Below are positions 1-9,543 of a stretch of DNA of 64,000 nucleotides, piece by piece. Source of the stretch: a virus; the IMG/VR virus record IMGVR_UViG_3300032046_003126, positions 23,182 through 87,181 of that record; one strand, written 5' to 3'. Below the pieces are notes generated by a model, which saw only the letters and a program-made list of their open reading frames with translations, did not search any database and was not told the origin of the DNA. A program made the position numbers and the translations under genes. Each line of letters starts with the position of its first letter. The stretch's first letter is position 1.

Positions 1-1059
1 TTAGCTGGAAGTAAAGCGGCAAAGTTTTTTACTTTTGAACCAATTCCTAGATTTAAAAAACGACCTGGAGATTTTGTCTTGCAAGGCAAAAATAATTCTT
101 TAATTATTTTAGGAACTGACAGAATAAATTCCATAACCTCTTCTTTGGGTGTAACTCAAGCAGGATGTATTGATATGGTCGCAGGACGTTCCAGAGTATT
201 ACCAGAGGGCGACGGGCCAAGTCAAAGTGTAACTTCACCAAATGGAACTTCTCCGTGGATTACACGCAATTCTAGAGGCCATCGCGAAGTTAATAAGTCT
301 CCATATGTTTATGAAGGAGACCAAGATGCACAAAACGAGGGCAATCCTGATTTAATTAATGATGCAGCAAGACTTCTTGTTACAATGCAATCTAATGCAG
401 ATATTAATTTTGGAATAGTAAATAATCCAAATGTAACATACGCAACAGATACATTGCCAATTATACAACCAAATCCAACTTTATCAGGTACGTTTGGAAA
501 GTCTTATGTAATTGGAAAAGCAGACAATATAAGATTTATAGCAAGAAACAATACTGATTTAAATATTTCTGGTTCTTTATTGTTAATGAGAGAAGGAACT
601 ACTGAGGATGACATTGGATATTTCTTTATTAATAACGAAGCAAATATTCAAATAATGGCTCCAAAAATTTATTTTGGTAAAGCAACAGGACAATCAACCA
701 ATAACGAACCTCCCGAACCTTATATTAAATGGACTGAATTTAAAAAAACCGTTGATCACTTGCAAAAAGAAATTGAAGATGTAAGAGCTGCTTTGCAATC
801 ACAATTAAATGCTATAAATCAAAATTTTACAATACTAGCGAATACATTAAATGGTGCATTTATGGCATCCGTGGCCGTACCTTTTACTCCAATTTCTAGT
901 TTAACAGCAGCAGCTTCAGCGGTGACACCCACAGCTACATCCATAAGTACTGCGGTTACAACAGGTGATTCGCAAGCCCAACAAGCAGTTAGTAACGGTA
1001 AATCAAATACAGATACTTCTGTAGAAGAATCTAAGTCTGAAAGGATATTCGGAGAATGA
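1..1059 (+). CDS. Virion structural protein, probable baseplate component (5' end outside window)
   Basis: The reading frame is open from base 1, so the start lies upstream and 352 codons are visible. The early segment RPGDFVLQGKNNSLIILGTD looks like a compact beta-barrel of the kind seen in baseplate hub or spike proteins. A middle part (NNEANIQIMAPKIYFG) looks like a beta-rich repeat, followed by a helical stretch (KKTVDHLQKEIEDVRAAL) and an Ala/Thr/Ser-rich tail. It overlaps the next gene by ATGA and lies directly upstream of gp25-like and gp6-like wedge genes, which supports a baseplate role. No enzymatic motif is visible. The hub/spike assignment is inference from context and fold impression only. 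Confidence 0.6.
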   Translation, partial: LAGSKAAKFFTFEPIPRFKKRPGDFVLQGKNNSLIILGTDRINSITSSLGVTQAGCIDMVAGRSRVLPEGDGPSQSVTSPNGTSPWITRNSRGHREVNKSPYVYEGDQDAQNEGNPDLINDAARLLVTMQSNADINFGIVNNPNVTYATDTLPIIQPNPTLSGTFGKSYVIGKADNIRFIARNNTDLNISGSLLLMREGTTEDDIGYFFINNEANIQIMAPKIYFGKATGQSTNNEPPEPYIKWTEFKKTVDHLQKEIEDVRAALQSQLNAINQNFTILANTLNGAFMASVAVPFTPISSLTAAASAVTPTATSISTAVTTGDSQAQQAVSNGKSNTDTSVEESKSERIFGE

Positions 1060-1283
1060 GTGATATTTTAACAAATGAATTACGCGACGCATTAATTAAA
1101 GTTGCTAAAGACACTAATGATAGAGCTGAATTATTATTGAAGGCAAAAACACCCGCAAAGGCATTAGCAGAAGCATTAATAAAATTCCAATCAGAACAAA
1201 CCGCTTCAGCCATTGCTTCCTATGTAGGAAAAAAGATTTTAAATTCAATGCAAACAAATTCTCTTCAAATTAAAAAAGTTTAA
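1056..1283 (+). CDS. Small conserved-position protein in baseplate operon
   Basis: A 75-aa protein, mostly predicted helix and rich in Ala, Lys and Leu, with no recognised domain. The ATG overlaps the upstream stop (ATGA), and a GGAG Shine-Dalgarno sits just ahead, so the start is secure. Its position between a probable hub/spike protein and the gp25-like wedge gene suggests a small structural or assembly factor. No function can be read from the sequence. Confidence 0.7.
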   Translation: MSDILTNELRDALIKVAKDTNDRAELLLKAKTPAKALAEALIKFQSEQTASAIASYVGKKILNSMQTNSLQIKKV

Positions 1284-1295
1284 TATTTAAAAAAT

Positions 1296-1769
1296 ATGTC
1301 AAAGTTAAGTTTTAAAAATGTAGGGATTAAGAAATTCTCAGTAGAAGATACTAGTTTACCTGTCAGACTTACAAAACCAATAGGAATTAAAACTCCTTTA
1401 GAATTAGATTATGACGGGCAGGGTCTCTTGGTTATGCATACAAATATTGCGGATCAGATTGATGATAACTTTAGAAATTTAATTTTAACAAATTGGGGAG
1501 AAAGAATAGGAAAGTATAATTTTGGAGCAAATTTAAGACCAATACTTTGTGATTTTTCTCACAAAGAAAATTTTGACAACGAGGCAATGATTAGAATTAA
1601 CACAGCATTAACAAAATGGATGCCATTTATCAGTCCCGATAACTATGTATCTACTATATTACACTCTGAGAAAACCACAACAGCTAGAGTGAACCTGCTA
1701 ATTGAATATAGTATACCTTCTTTACAAATTACCAATAGAAATATAGAAGTAACATTATTTACTATATAA
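1296..1769 (+). CDS. 25: Baseplate wedge protein, GPW/gp25 family
   Basis: A 157-aa protein of the gp25/GPW family, a baseplate wedge subunit that helps connect the wedge to the sheath and tail tube. The family signature is the central NWGERIGKYNFGANLRPILCD stretch (residues about 68-88), which corresponds to the conserved segment where gp25 proteins carry a Gly-(Asp/Glu)-Arg element followed by an acidic/aromatic FG motif. Family members are usually 110-150 aa, so the length fits. It is followed at once by the gp6-like gene, the same order as in many myoviruses. The domain call is strong; the lysozyme name sometimes attached to this family is not implied. Confidence 0.88.
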   Translation: MSKLSFKNVGIKKFSVEDTSLPVRLTKPIGIKTPLELDYDGQGLLVMHTNIADQIDDNFRNLILTNWGERIGKYNFGANLRPILCDFSHKENFDNEAMIRINTALTKWMPFISPDNYVSTILHSEKTTTARVNLLIEYSIPSLQITNRNIEVTLFTI

Positions 1770-1779
1770 GGAATAAATT

Positions 1780-3624
1780 ATGTCATTCGATTCAAAAAAA
1801 GATTTAATAAAATCTATTAAACAAAGAAAATTCTTAAATAAAGATTTTGAAGGATTTAAAAATGATCTTTTTGAATATGCAAGAATTCATTTTCCAGATA
1901 GAATTCAAGATTTCTCTGATGCTTCAATGGGTGGATTATTATTAGAATTAGCCGCATATGTTGGAGACGTTCAATCTTTCTACCTAGATCATCAATTTCA
2001 TGAATTGGACCCAACATCAGCCACAGAAATTAAAAACATTGAAAGGCATCTGAAAAATTCTGATATAGAAATTACTGGAATGTCACCTGCTGTAGTTGAT
2101 TTAGAATTATCTATTCAAGTACCTGCGGATTACTCTGTATCACCACCTATTCCTTTACATGAGTGTCTCCCAATTGTTCAGGCAGGCAGTGTATTTAAAT
2201 CAAATAGTGGTATAGGATTTGAATTATTAGAAAATTTAGATTTCTCGGAATTTGATAGTAATAATAACTACATTGCTTCTGTTAGAATTGGTTCAAAAGA
2301 TCCCAATAACTTGCCAACTTCTTTTATTTTGGCCAGACAAGGCACCGCTATATCGGGAAAAAGAGAAACAGAAAGTTTTAATGTTGAATCTTTTGAAAAG
2401 TTTAAAAAGTTCACACTATCAAGACCTGATTTAACGCAGATTATATCAGTAATTGATTCTAGTGGGAATGAATATTATGAAGTAAAATATCTCACACAAG
2501 ACACAGTTTACAAACCAATATTAAATTTTGGCAAAGATAATGTTCTTGTTAGAGATAATTTAATTGTAATGTCTGCTCCTTATAGATTCATAAAACAAAT
2601 GAGTATAAATACCAAATTAACAACTTTAACTTTTGGTGGCGGAAACGCAAAAGCTTTAAATGATGATATTATACCAGATCCATCCGAATATGCGCTTCCT
2701 TTATATGGTAAAAAAACCTTTTCAAGATTTTCAATAAATCCAGGTAATTTATTGGATTCTCAAACTCTTGGAGTAATTACACCAAATTCTACAATAACTG
2801 TACAATTTAGATATGGTGGTGGATTACAGCACAATGTATCCGAAAATACAATTAGAGGATTAGATTCTGTTGGAATGTCATTTCCAAATTCTCCTAGTGC
2901 TGCAAATTCACAATACGTTAGAAGATCATTAAATGTGACAAATCCTCAAAAAGCTCAAGGGGGAGAAGATGCTTTGAGTATAAACGAAATGAAGGCATTA
3001 ATACCAGCTTCTAAGGCTTCTCAAAGCAGAATAGTTACAAAAGAAGACCTTATTGCCAGAGTTTATACAATGCCAGCAAATTTTGGAAGAGTTTATAGGG
3101 CTAGTGTTCGCTCTAATTCAAACAATCCTTTAGCTACACAACTATACATAGTATCAAGAAACGCAAACAAACAACTTGTTATTTCACCAGATACTTTAAA
3201 ACAAAACATGGAAGTTTATTTAAATAATTATAGAATGATATCTGATGCAATCGATATATTAGATGCACAAATAATAAATATTAAAGTGGAATTTTCAATA
3301 GTACCACACCCAGATTATAACGCAAATTTAGTAATACAAAATATTTTATCTAGGTTAAAGAGTTTTTTTCAAACAAAAAATTTCAACATAGACCAGCCAT
3401 TAATAATATCTGATTTACACAATCTTATATATAATAATTTGGGAGTAATTTCAGTCAATTCAGTTAAAATAAAAAATATTTCAAATAATATCGGCCAAAG
3501 AAATTATAGTGATATACAGTTTGACGTGGAATCAAATATTACTAAAGGAATATTGGTTGGCCCCCCAGGTTCAATATTTGAATTACGATATCCTGATTTC
3601 GACATTGAAGGCGGGGTTATATAA
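1780..3624 (+). CDS. 6: Baseplate wedge protein, gp6 / baseplate J-like
   Basis: A 614-aa protein close in length to T4 gp6 (660 aa), the wedge subunit that dimerises to link neighbouring wedges into the baseplate ring. The N-terminus is typical: FPDRIQDFSDASMGGLLLEL followed by AAYVGDVQSFYLDHQ, which is the conserved start of gp6/J-like proteins. The middle carries beta-rich segments and the C-terminal third has the repeated alpha/beta pattern (residues about 480-600) of baseplate J-like proteins. It follows the gp25-like gene with an 11-bp gap. Function is from family knowledge and the match is clear at the N-terminus. Confidence 0.85.
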   Translation: MSFDSKKDLIKSIKQRKFLNKDFEGFKNDLFEYARIHFPDRIQDFSDASMGGLLLELAAYVGDVQSFYLDHQFHELDPTSATEIKNIERHLKNSDIEITGMSPAVVDLELSIQVPADYSVSPPIPLHECLPIVQAGSVFKSNSGIGFELLENLDFSEFDSNNNYIASVRIGSKDPNNLPTSFILARQGTAISGKRETESFNVESFEKFKKFTLSRPDLTQIISVIDSSGNEYYEVKYLTQDTVYKPILNFGKDNVLVRDNLIVMSAPYRFIKQMSINTKLTTLTFGGGNAKALNDDIIPDPSEYALPLYGKKTFSRFSINPGNLLDSQTLGVITPNSTITVQFRYGGGLQHNVSENTIRGLDSVGMSFPNSPSAANSQYVRRSLNVTNPQKAQGGEDALSINEMKALIPASKASQSRIVTKEDLIARVYTMPANFGRVYRASVRSNSNNPLATQLYIVSRNANKQLVISPDTLKQNMEVYLNNYRMISDAIDILDAQIINIKVEFSIVPHPDYNANLVIQNILSRLKSFFQTKNFNIDQPLIISDLHNLIYNNLGVISVNSVKIKNISNNIGQRNYSDIQFDVESNITKGILVGPPGSIFELRYPDFDIEGGVI

Positions 3625-3631
3625 ATAAATT

Positions 3632-5215
3632 ATGTATAGAATATTAAAATGTTTAAAAGATACGTATATAACAAATAAAGTTATTAAAAACAGCAGAAGC
3701 TTAGATTCAAATGTTGGTTCCGCTGGAACTTTAGATTTATTTAAACTTTATAATGAAAGTAATTTTTTATCTGGAACTTCTGATTTAACAGAATTAAGTA
3801 GAATTTTAATAAAGTTTGATTTAGAGCCTTTGCATCAATTGACTTCTTCAATTTTTAATCCAAGTGGTTCTAATTTTAAAACTTATATTAATTTAAAAAA
3901 TATTTATGGAGGACAAACAACTCCAACTCACTTTAATTTAAAAGTTTATCCACTGGCCAAAGACTTCAATGAGGGAACTGGTCTAGATGTCGTAGCATAC
4001 AGAGATCTCGACGCTGCAAATTGGATAACCGCGTCACATACTAGCGGAATAATTGTTCCATGGATAAGCGGAGGAGCATCTTGTTCAGGCTCTATAGGTT
4101 CAAATGTAGACTATTACACATCAGGTAATATAGGACTTGGTTCACAAAGCTTAGGGGTTACTAGTTTTTTTGAATCTGGCGATGAAGACTTGTTTATAGA
4201 CGTAACAAGTTTAGTATCAGCTTCGATATTTTCAAATATAACAAATAATGGATTTAGAATTTCATTCGCCGAATCAGAAGAAAATGATGAATATACTAGA
4301 TTTGTTAAAAGATTTGGTTCCAGGCATACAAATAATAAAAATCTGCATCCAAAATTGATAGTAAAATGGGATGGTGACACAATATCTGACGACTCTAGTT
4401 TGGCACTATTCGATCAACCAAACAAATTTTATATTTATAATACTCCGCGTTCAATTTTAACTAATTTTAATTCTTCTTCACAAGAAGTTACAGGAGCAAA
4501 TTCATTAGTTTTTGAACTTTTCGCAAGCAAATCTATTTCAATTTTAACTACATCTTATAGTCCAACTCATTTACAAAACATAACATATAAAACATCAATT
4601 TTAAGTCATTATAGCGCATCTTTCTCGGGTAGTCAACTGTCTTTCGGTAGTTTAAAACAAAACGGAATTTATTATACCGATGTAGAACTGTTAACAACAA
4701 ACCCAACGTTGTTAGATTTTATAGACGATGTAGGATATTCAGTAACTTTTCAAACCGTATGGAAGTCTTTAGATAATTCTATAGTATATTCATCTGGTTC
4801 AAATATCAAGTTCAATAAATACTCTGTATCAGATTCTTCGTTTGATTTAAAAAATTATGTTGTTAACATAATAAATTTAAAAGAATATTATAATACAAAA
4901 GAACATTCAAAATTACGTGTTTTTATTCAAGATTATAATTTTGAAGTTTTTGCATTAAAATTGCCGCGACCTTCAAAATCAAGAATATTTGAAAATATGT
5001 TTTGGAGATTAATAGATCCTTACACTAAAGATATAATAATTCCTTTCGATGACATTGGAACAAAAATGTCATCTGATGGCGAGGGAATGTATTTTGATTT
5101 TTGGTTCGAGGATTTAGATATAAATAAAGTTTATGAATTTGAATTTAAAATAATCGAAGATGATAATGTACATTTTGTGTCAAATGAAGGATTTATATTT
5201 AAGGCAACAAAATGA
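3632..5215 (+). CDS. Virion structural protein with DNRLRE-like N-terminal beta domain
   Basis: A 527-aa protein. The N-terminal ~230 residues show the pattern of DNRLRE-type beta-sandwich modules: an opening with an aromatic DTYI motif, a GSAGTLDL turn, then SRILIKFDLEPL and a closing HPKLIVKW strand. The rest is beta-rich with no recognised domain. The 3' end overlaps the next gene by ATGA. Its place directly after the gp6-like gene suggests a baseplate-attached or tail-fibre-network protein. The DNRLRE similarity was recognised by eye and should be taken as moderate. Confidence 0.65.
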   Translation: MYRILKCLKDTYITNKVIKNSRSLDSNVGSAGTLDLFKLYNESNFLSGTSDLTELSRILIKFDLEPLHQLTSSIFNPSGSNFKTYINLKNIYGGQTTPTHFNLKVYPLAKDFNEGTGLDVVAYRDLDAANWITASHTSGIIVPWISGGASCSGSIGSNVDYYTSGNIGLGSQSLGVTSFFESGDEDLFIDVTSLVSASIFSNITNNGFRISFAESEENDEYTRFVKRFGSRHTNNKNLHPKLIVKWDGDTISDDSSLALFDQPNKFYIYNTPRSILTNFNSSSQEVTGANSLVFELFASKSISILTTSYSPTHLQNITYKTSILSHYSASFSGSQLSFGSLKQNGIYYTDVELLTTNPTLLDFIDDVGYSVTFQTVWKSLDNSIVYSSGSNIKFNKYSVSDSSFDLKNYVVNIINLKEYYNTKEHSKLRVFIQDYNFEVFALKLPRPSKSRIFENMFWRLIDPYTKDIIIPFDDIGTKMSSDGEGMYFDFWFEDLDINKVYEFEFKIIEDDNVHFVSNEGFIFKATK

Positions 5216-8200
5216 GCAATGACGTAACAGATAATCTAAGAAACAATGTTCCTGCATTGTTTTCCCCAATGGTAATAAGAAATGCATTATCACCAGATAA
5301 AGGTTCTATTATTTTAACAACAAATAATTTAAATGATTATTCTAATACCGAATTAGGAAATTCTTCATCTTACAAATATGATTTATTTGGAACAGGATTA
5401 AAATCAACACAACAATTAAAAATTGATTGGAGTAAATTTGAGGAACATACCTTTTTTAACTCCGCTCAAGTAAAAACAAATATTTCATTTGATAAGATTT
5501 TCAATCAATTTCCTTTTGATGGGACAAAAAAAGAGCATGAAGCATTTCTTGATAGTTTGACTGGGTTTGAAAAATATGTTTTTGATAATTTTCCAAAACA
5601 CAAAGGTTATGCTTTCTTTTCTGGTTCTGCTGTAAATGAATCAAATGGAGGAACCTGGATTACTGTAAAAGACATTGAGGGAGTTCAATATCCAGAGCTA
5701 TCTAGAGAAATCTCAGGTAAATCAATTTTAAATGTTGGTCTTGATTCAATGACGATTGAAATGTATTTGTTTTTGCCTCCTGAACAAAATTTTGGGCAAA
5801 CGATATTGACAAAACTAAGCCAGTCAAGTGTTGGTTATGAAGGATTTAATTTAGTTGCCAGCTCTACATTAAACTCGTCTACTGCTTCTTTGTGGTTTAA
5901 TGTATCAAGTGGTTCCAAAACAAAATCAATCAATTTTGATTTTCCAAAAGGAAATTTTCATCATTTGTCTTTAATTTGGGACAGAAATCCTGTTGTAAAT
6001 AAAGTTTTTACTTATGTTGATCAAAATTTAATAGCAAGTTCTTCTGGTTTTGAATTCAAGTCAACATATTGGGATGGAATAGATTTTGTTATAGGCTCTG
6101 GTTCGTCTTTTAATACAAATGAATATTCACATACTGAACAAACTACATTGTCTGGTGCTATTGATGAATTGAGAATTTGGCATTCTATTCGTTCTGATGC
6201 TCAAAGACTCGAATATCAAAATAAAGTGGTATATACTTCTGATGATTTAAAACTTTATTTTAAGTTTAATGAGCCGCCAAATTGTGAATCTCTTGTAACA
6301 ATTGACAGTAGTGGAAAATCTCTACATGGAAAACTTAATATTTTAGGTAATTCATTAGGAGTTAGGGAGTTTCCAACTTCTTCAATTGCTGGTAGTTCTC
6401 CAATGGCATATGAAAAAGAAGAAACTTGCCCTGTTTTGTTTGGACAAATTGCCGAAGTAGAAACATTTAGAACAAATCTATTAATAAGCGCATCTAATTT
6501 TGATGAGCAAAACCCAGATTTAATTACAAAATTAATACCAAAGCATTATTTTCTAGAAGGTCAAGTACAAGATGCTTTAGAGTCTGAGGACGGTAGTATT
6601 TTAACCGAACTTGATTCGACAACCGAACCAAGAACAACAAAACTTGGTAATACACAAATTCTAATGTCACTTCTTTATGTGTGGGCCAAATATTTTGATG
6701 AATTAAAATTATTTATAGAAGCGTTCGGTAATTTAAACTATGTAGATTATGACGAAAAAAACACAATACCTGATGAGTTTTTACAATTTTTAGCAAATCA
6801 ATATGGGATAAATTTGCCCTCTCTGTTCTCAGGAGCCTCGATTGAACAATTTATAGAAAAAGAAAATATTCAAGATTCAATTTCAACAAATCAATTAAGT
6901 TTGCAAAATATACAAAATCAAATTTGGAGAAGAATTTTAACAAATTTGCAGGATATTTTAAAATCAAAAGGCACTTTGTATTCAATAAAATCTTTCATAA
7001 GAACACTTGGAATTGAACCAGATAATAATTTTAGAATTAGAGAATATGGTGGTCCAACAAAATCTAAGTTAAATTGGGTTAGAGAAAACAAATCCGAAAT
7101 AAGTACAATGATCAACTTCTTTTCAGGAGGTTTAGTAACCTCGCCTTACTTGGTCGCTCCAAGAGTAGAACCTGGATATCCTGAGCCAGAGGGTACTGTA
7201 AATGATACACTTTTAACATCTGGTTCTTTCACTATAGAAACTTGGGTGCAATTTCCTAAAAATAGAGCTTATCATGCTTCACAAAGTTTAATAAAAACAT
7301 TCATCACTGGGAATCCAGCAAGTTTACCAAATCAAACTGAAACTCTTGTGTCAAACATAGTTGCTGTACAAAATGGAAATATTTCCTTTTATTTTTCTCC
7401 TAATAATTCTTTTAATGTTCTTTCAATGAGCGGCATTGATTTGTTTGATGGTGATAAGTGGTATATGTCCTATGGTCGCCAAAGAAATGATGATAATTTA
7501 AATTCATCTGTTTCTTCATCGTATTTTTTACGAATAGGAAAGCCCATAAATGATAATAATTTTATTTTATATAAAACAAGTTCTTTTATTTTAGATACTG
7601 GAAATCAATTTTCATCTTTTCAAACACAGAATGATTCTGGTTCTTATATAGTTGTTGGTTCAAAAAGTATAGATTACAATGTTTCTTATACTAGTGTAAA
7701 TTATTTAAACAATCAATCTTTAAGTTCTACTTGCAGGGCTTCTGAATTTGAGGGAAGATTTGGTCATCTTAGATTTTGGTCAAAATATTTAGATGAATCT
7801 GAAAGCGTTGAACACATTAAGAATTTTAAATCTCTTGGAGTTCGAGACCCAAGAAATAACTTTAATTTTGTTAATTCTATGTCTGGTTCTTGGCAAAGAT
7901 TGCGCGCAGATATTTCAACAGATCAAATTGTTACTCAATCTAATATAACAGGTAATATTTTATTAACAGATTTTTCTCAAAACAATTTTGTTTTCTCGGG
8001 TTCTAATTTTTCTATAACAAGTTCTATAGTAGAACCAGAAAAATTCTTTTACTCATTGATTTCTCCAAAATTCGATGAATCCAGCACAACAAATAAAGTA
8101 AGGGCAAGAAGCTTCCAGGATTTCGATTTGGTCAATTCTAGTTCATATGCTGCCCAAGCACCTCTTTATGAATTAAGCCCCAGCGAACGCCCCACAGATA

Positions 8201-8625
8201 GCACTAAATTAACAATAGACTTCTCTGTGGTAGATGCCCTTGATCAAGATATAGTTAATATGTTTTCTACTTTAGATATTTTAGATAATATTATAGGAAA
8301 TCCTGAATTGTTATTTTCTTCTGATTATCCACAATTAGAAGTGTTACGGGATGTTTATTTTAATCGTTTAAGTGATAAAATAAATCTTAAATTGTTTTTT
8401 GAATTTTATAAATGGTTTGACACAAACATTGGTTATTTTATTTATCAATTAATTCCAAGAAAAACAAAATTTTTAGGTGTCAATTATGTTATTGAATCTC
8501 ACATGCTTGAAAGACCAAAAATGGAATATAATTTATCTGATATTTATTTAGGTGACAATAACAGACATGGATTAAAAGGTAATATAAAATTACAACTTAT
8601 CAATGGAAACTTCACAAGATATTAA
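5212..8625 (+). CDS. Large virion protein with two LamG/concanavalin-like domains
   Basis: A 1137-aa protein with two laminin-G/concanavalin-like jelly-roll domains. The first (about residues 178-330) has MTIEMYLFLPP at its start, HHLSLIWDRN in the middle and GAIDELRIWHSIRS at its end. The second (about 690-880) starts SFTIETWVQFP and closes GRFGHLRFWSKYLDESE. Such domains bind glycans or stabilise fibres. Between and after them are helical stretches, including a C-terminal segment resembling wedge-associated proteins (LKLFFEFYKWFDTNIGYF). The gene overlaps the previous stop by ATGA. It is most likely a baseplate-proximal fibre or adhesin component, by inference from domains and context. Confidence 0.75.
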   Translation: MSNDVTDNLRNNVPALFSPMVIRNALSPDKGSIILTTNNLNDYSNTELGNSSSYKYDLFGTGLKSTQQLKIDWSKFEEHTFFNSAQVKTNISFDKIFNQFPFDGTKKEHEAFLDSLTGFEKYVFDNFPKHKGYAFFSGSAVNESNGGTWITVKDIEGVQYPELSREISGKSILNVGLDSMTIEMYLFLPPEQNFGQTILTKLSQSSVGYEGFNLVASSTLNSSTASLWFNVSSGSKTKSINFDFPKGNFHHLSLIWDRNPVVNKVFTYVDQNLIASSSGFEFKSTYWDGIDFVIGSGSSFNTNEYSHTEQTTLSGAIDELRIWHSIRSDAQRLEYQNKVVYTSDDLKLYFKFNEPPNCESLVTIDSSGKSLHGKLNILGNSLGVREFPTSSIAGSSPMAYEKEETCPVLFGQIAEVETFRTNLLISASNFDEQNPDLITKLIPKHYFLEGQVQDALESEDGSILTELDSTTEPRTTKLGNTQILMSLLYVWAKYFDELKLFIEAFGNLNYVDYDEKNTIPDEFLQFLANQYGINLPSLFSGASIEQFIEKENIQDSISTNQLSLQNIQNQIWRRILTNLQDILKSKGTLYSIKSFIRTLGIEPDNNFRIREYGGPTKSKLNWVRENKSEISTMINFFSGGLVTSPYLVAPRVEPGYPEPEGTVNDTLLTSGSFTIETWVQFPKNRAYHASQSLIKTFITGNPASLPNQTETLVSNIVAVQNGNISFYFSPNNSFNVLSMSGIDLFDGDKWYMSYGRQRNDDNLNSSVSSSYFLRIGKPINDNNFILYKTSSFILDTGNQFSSFQTQNDSGSYIVVGSKSIDYNVSYTSVNYLNNQSLSSTCRASEFEGRFGHLRFWSKYLDESESVEHIKNFKSLGVRDPRNNFNFVNSMSGSWQRLRADISTDQIVTQSNITGNILLTDFSQNNFVFSGSNFSITSSIVEPEKFFYSLISPKFDESSTTNKVRARSFQDFDLVNSSSYAAQAPLYELSPSERPTDSTKLTIDFSVVDALDQDIVNMFSTLDILDNIIGNPELLFSSDYPQLEVLRDVYFNRLSDKINLKLFFEFYKWFDTNIGYFIYQLIPRKTKFLGVNYVIESHMLERPKMEYNLSDIYLGDNNRHGLKGNIKLQLINGNFTRY

Positions 8626-8682
8626 TTTTATAAAAAATTAATGTAAAAATTTATATTGTTTGTATTTACTATAAGGTACATT

Positions 8683-9543
8683 ATGGGAATTTCTACAGAA
8701 TACGGTATCATAGGAACAGAATTTACGCCATTTAATGATTTATTGCCAAATAATTACATTCCTGCCCCATTTGATGCAGGTGGTATAAATACAAGAGAAG
8801 TAGATGCCTATCGTCAAGGCGTAGAAATAATAACTGCAAGACATAGATTTGCTGGTATGCAGCCAAAAATTTGGGCAGGAAATATTAAACATTATGTAAA
8901 TGTTAATGTACTTGGTCAAGCAAGAAGTTTTACAGAATTTGAAAACGATCCAGCATTTAAAGATTTACCAATTTTTGATCCTGTTTCTTTTATAGAATTA
9001 GGAATTGATTATCCGTTTCCAATAGTATTCAATAAAGGCCCACAACAAGAAGAAGAAGCTATTATAGAACCAATTACAATACCGTTTAGAAAAAATTCAA
9101 ATGAAGGAAAAAACATAGCACACAGAGTTCATGGTTCATTGGAAGATGGTAATAATTTTCAAGATTTTAATAGAAGCGCAAACAGAATACAACAATTTAT
9201 ATCATACAAAGAATTAGAATTTAGATTTTTTCTAGATGATGGCGGGAGTTATTTTGGTACCGGCCCAATAACAGATGGAATTATTATTCCGCAATATGTT
9301 TCTACTCACGAAGGAGAACCAGAATTTTTTGATGAAACTTCTGTTGATGATTTAGTAGAGTCTATAAATACTAATGATGTTTATTTTACAAACATTTTAA
9401 AACAAATGGATTATAATATAGACGAAGACCTGAGACCAAATCAGAGCAAATCTGCAAATGCTGGTTTTTTTGTTTATGGAGGAAATTCTGCACAATATGG
9501 CACAGATTCTATAGCATATGTTGGTAGATTTAGAGGAGTTTAA
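8683..9543 (+). CDS. Virion structural protein, unknown fold
   Basis: A 286-aa protein. The ATG at 8683 is preferred over an in-frame TTG at 8656 because it has an AAGG Shine-Dalgarno at 8673-8676 and starts MGISTEYGIIG. The composition is acidic and aromatic, with no recognised domain. It ends in an ATG overlap (TAATG) with the next LamG-type gene, so the two are translationally coupled. Its position inside the tail/baseplate cluster is the only support for a structural role. Confidence 0.65.
   Translation: MGISTEYGIIGTEFTPFNDLLPNNYIPAPFDAGGINTREVDAYRQGVEIITARHRFAGMQPKIWAGNIKHYVNVNVLGQARSFTEFENDPAFKDLPIFDPVSFIELGIDYPFPIVFNKGPQQEEEAIIEPITIPFRKNSNEGKNIAHRVHGSLEDGNNFQDFNRSANRIQQFISYKELEFRFFLDDGGSYFGTGPITDGIIIPQYVSTHEGEPEFFDETSVDDLVESINTNDVYFTNILKQMDYNIDEDLRPNQSKSANAGFFVYGGNSAQYGTDSIAYVGRFRGV

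Noticed and set aside
3620-3627. TATAAATA, the T4 late promoter consensus, upstream of the gene at 3632
   Set aside because: Predicted transcription would begin at or inside the gene start, the match overlaps the previous stop codon, and the same octamer also occurs by chance at 59850. AT-rich sequence makes it unconvincing.
8656-8682. Upstream TTG start giving a 9-residue extension
   Set aside because: The ATG at 8683 has a Shine-Dalgarno and the extension does not look like protein.
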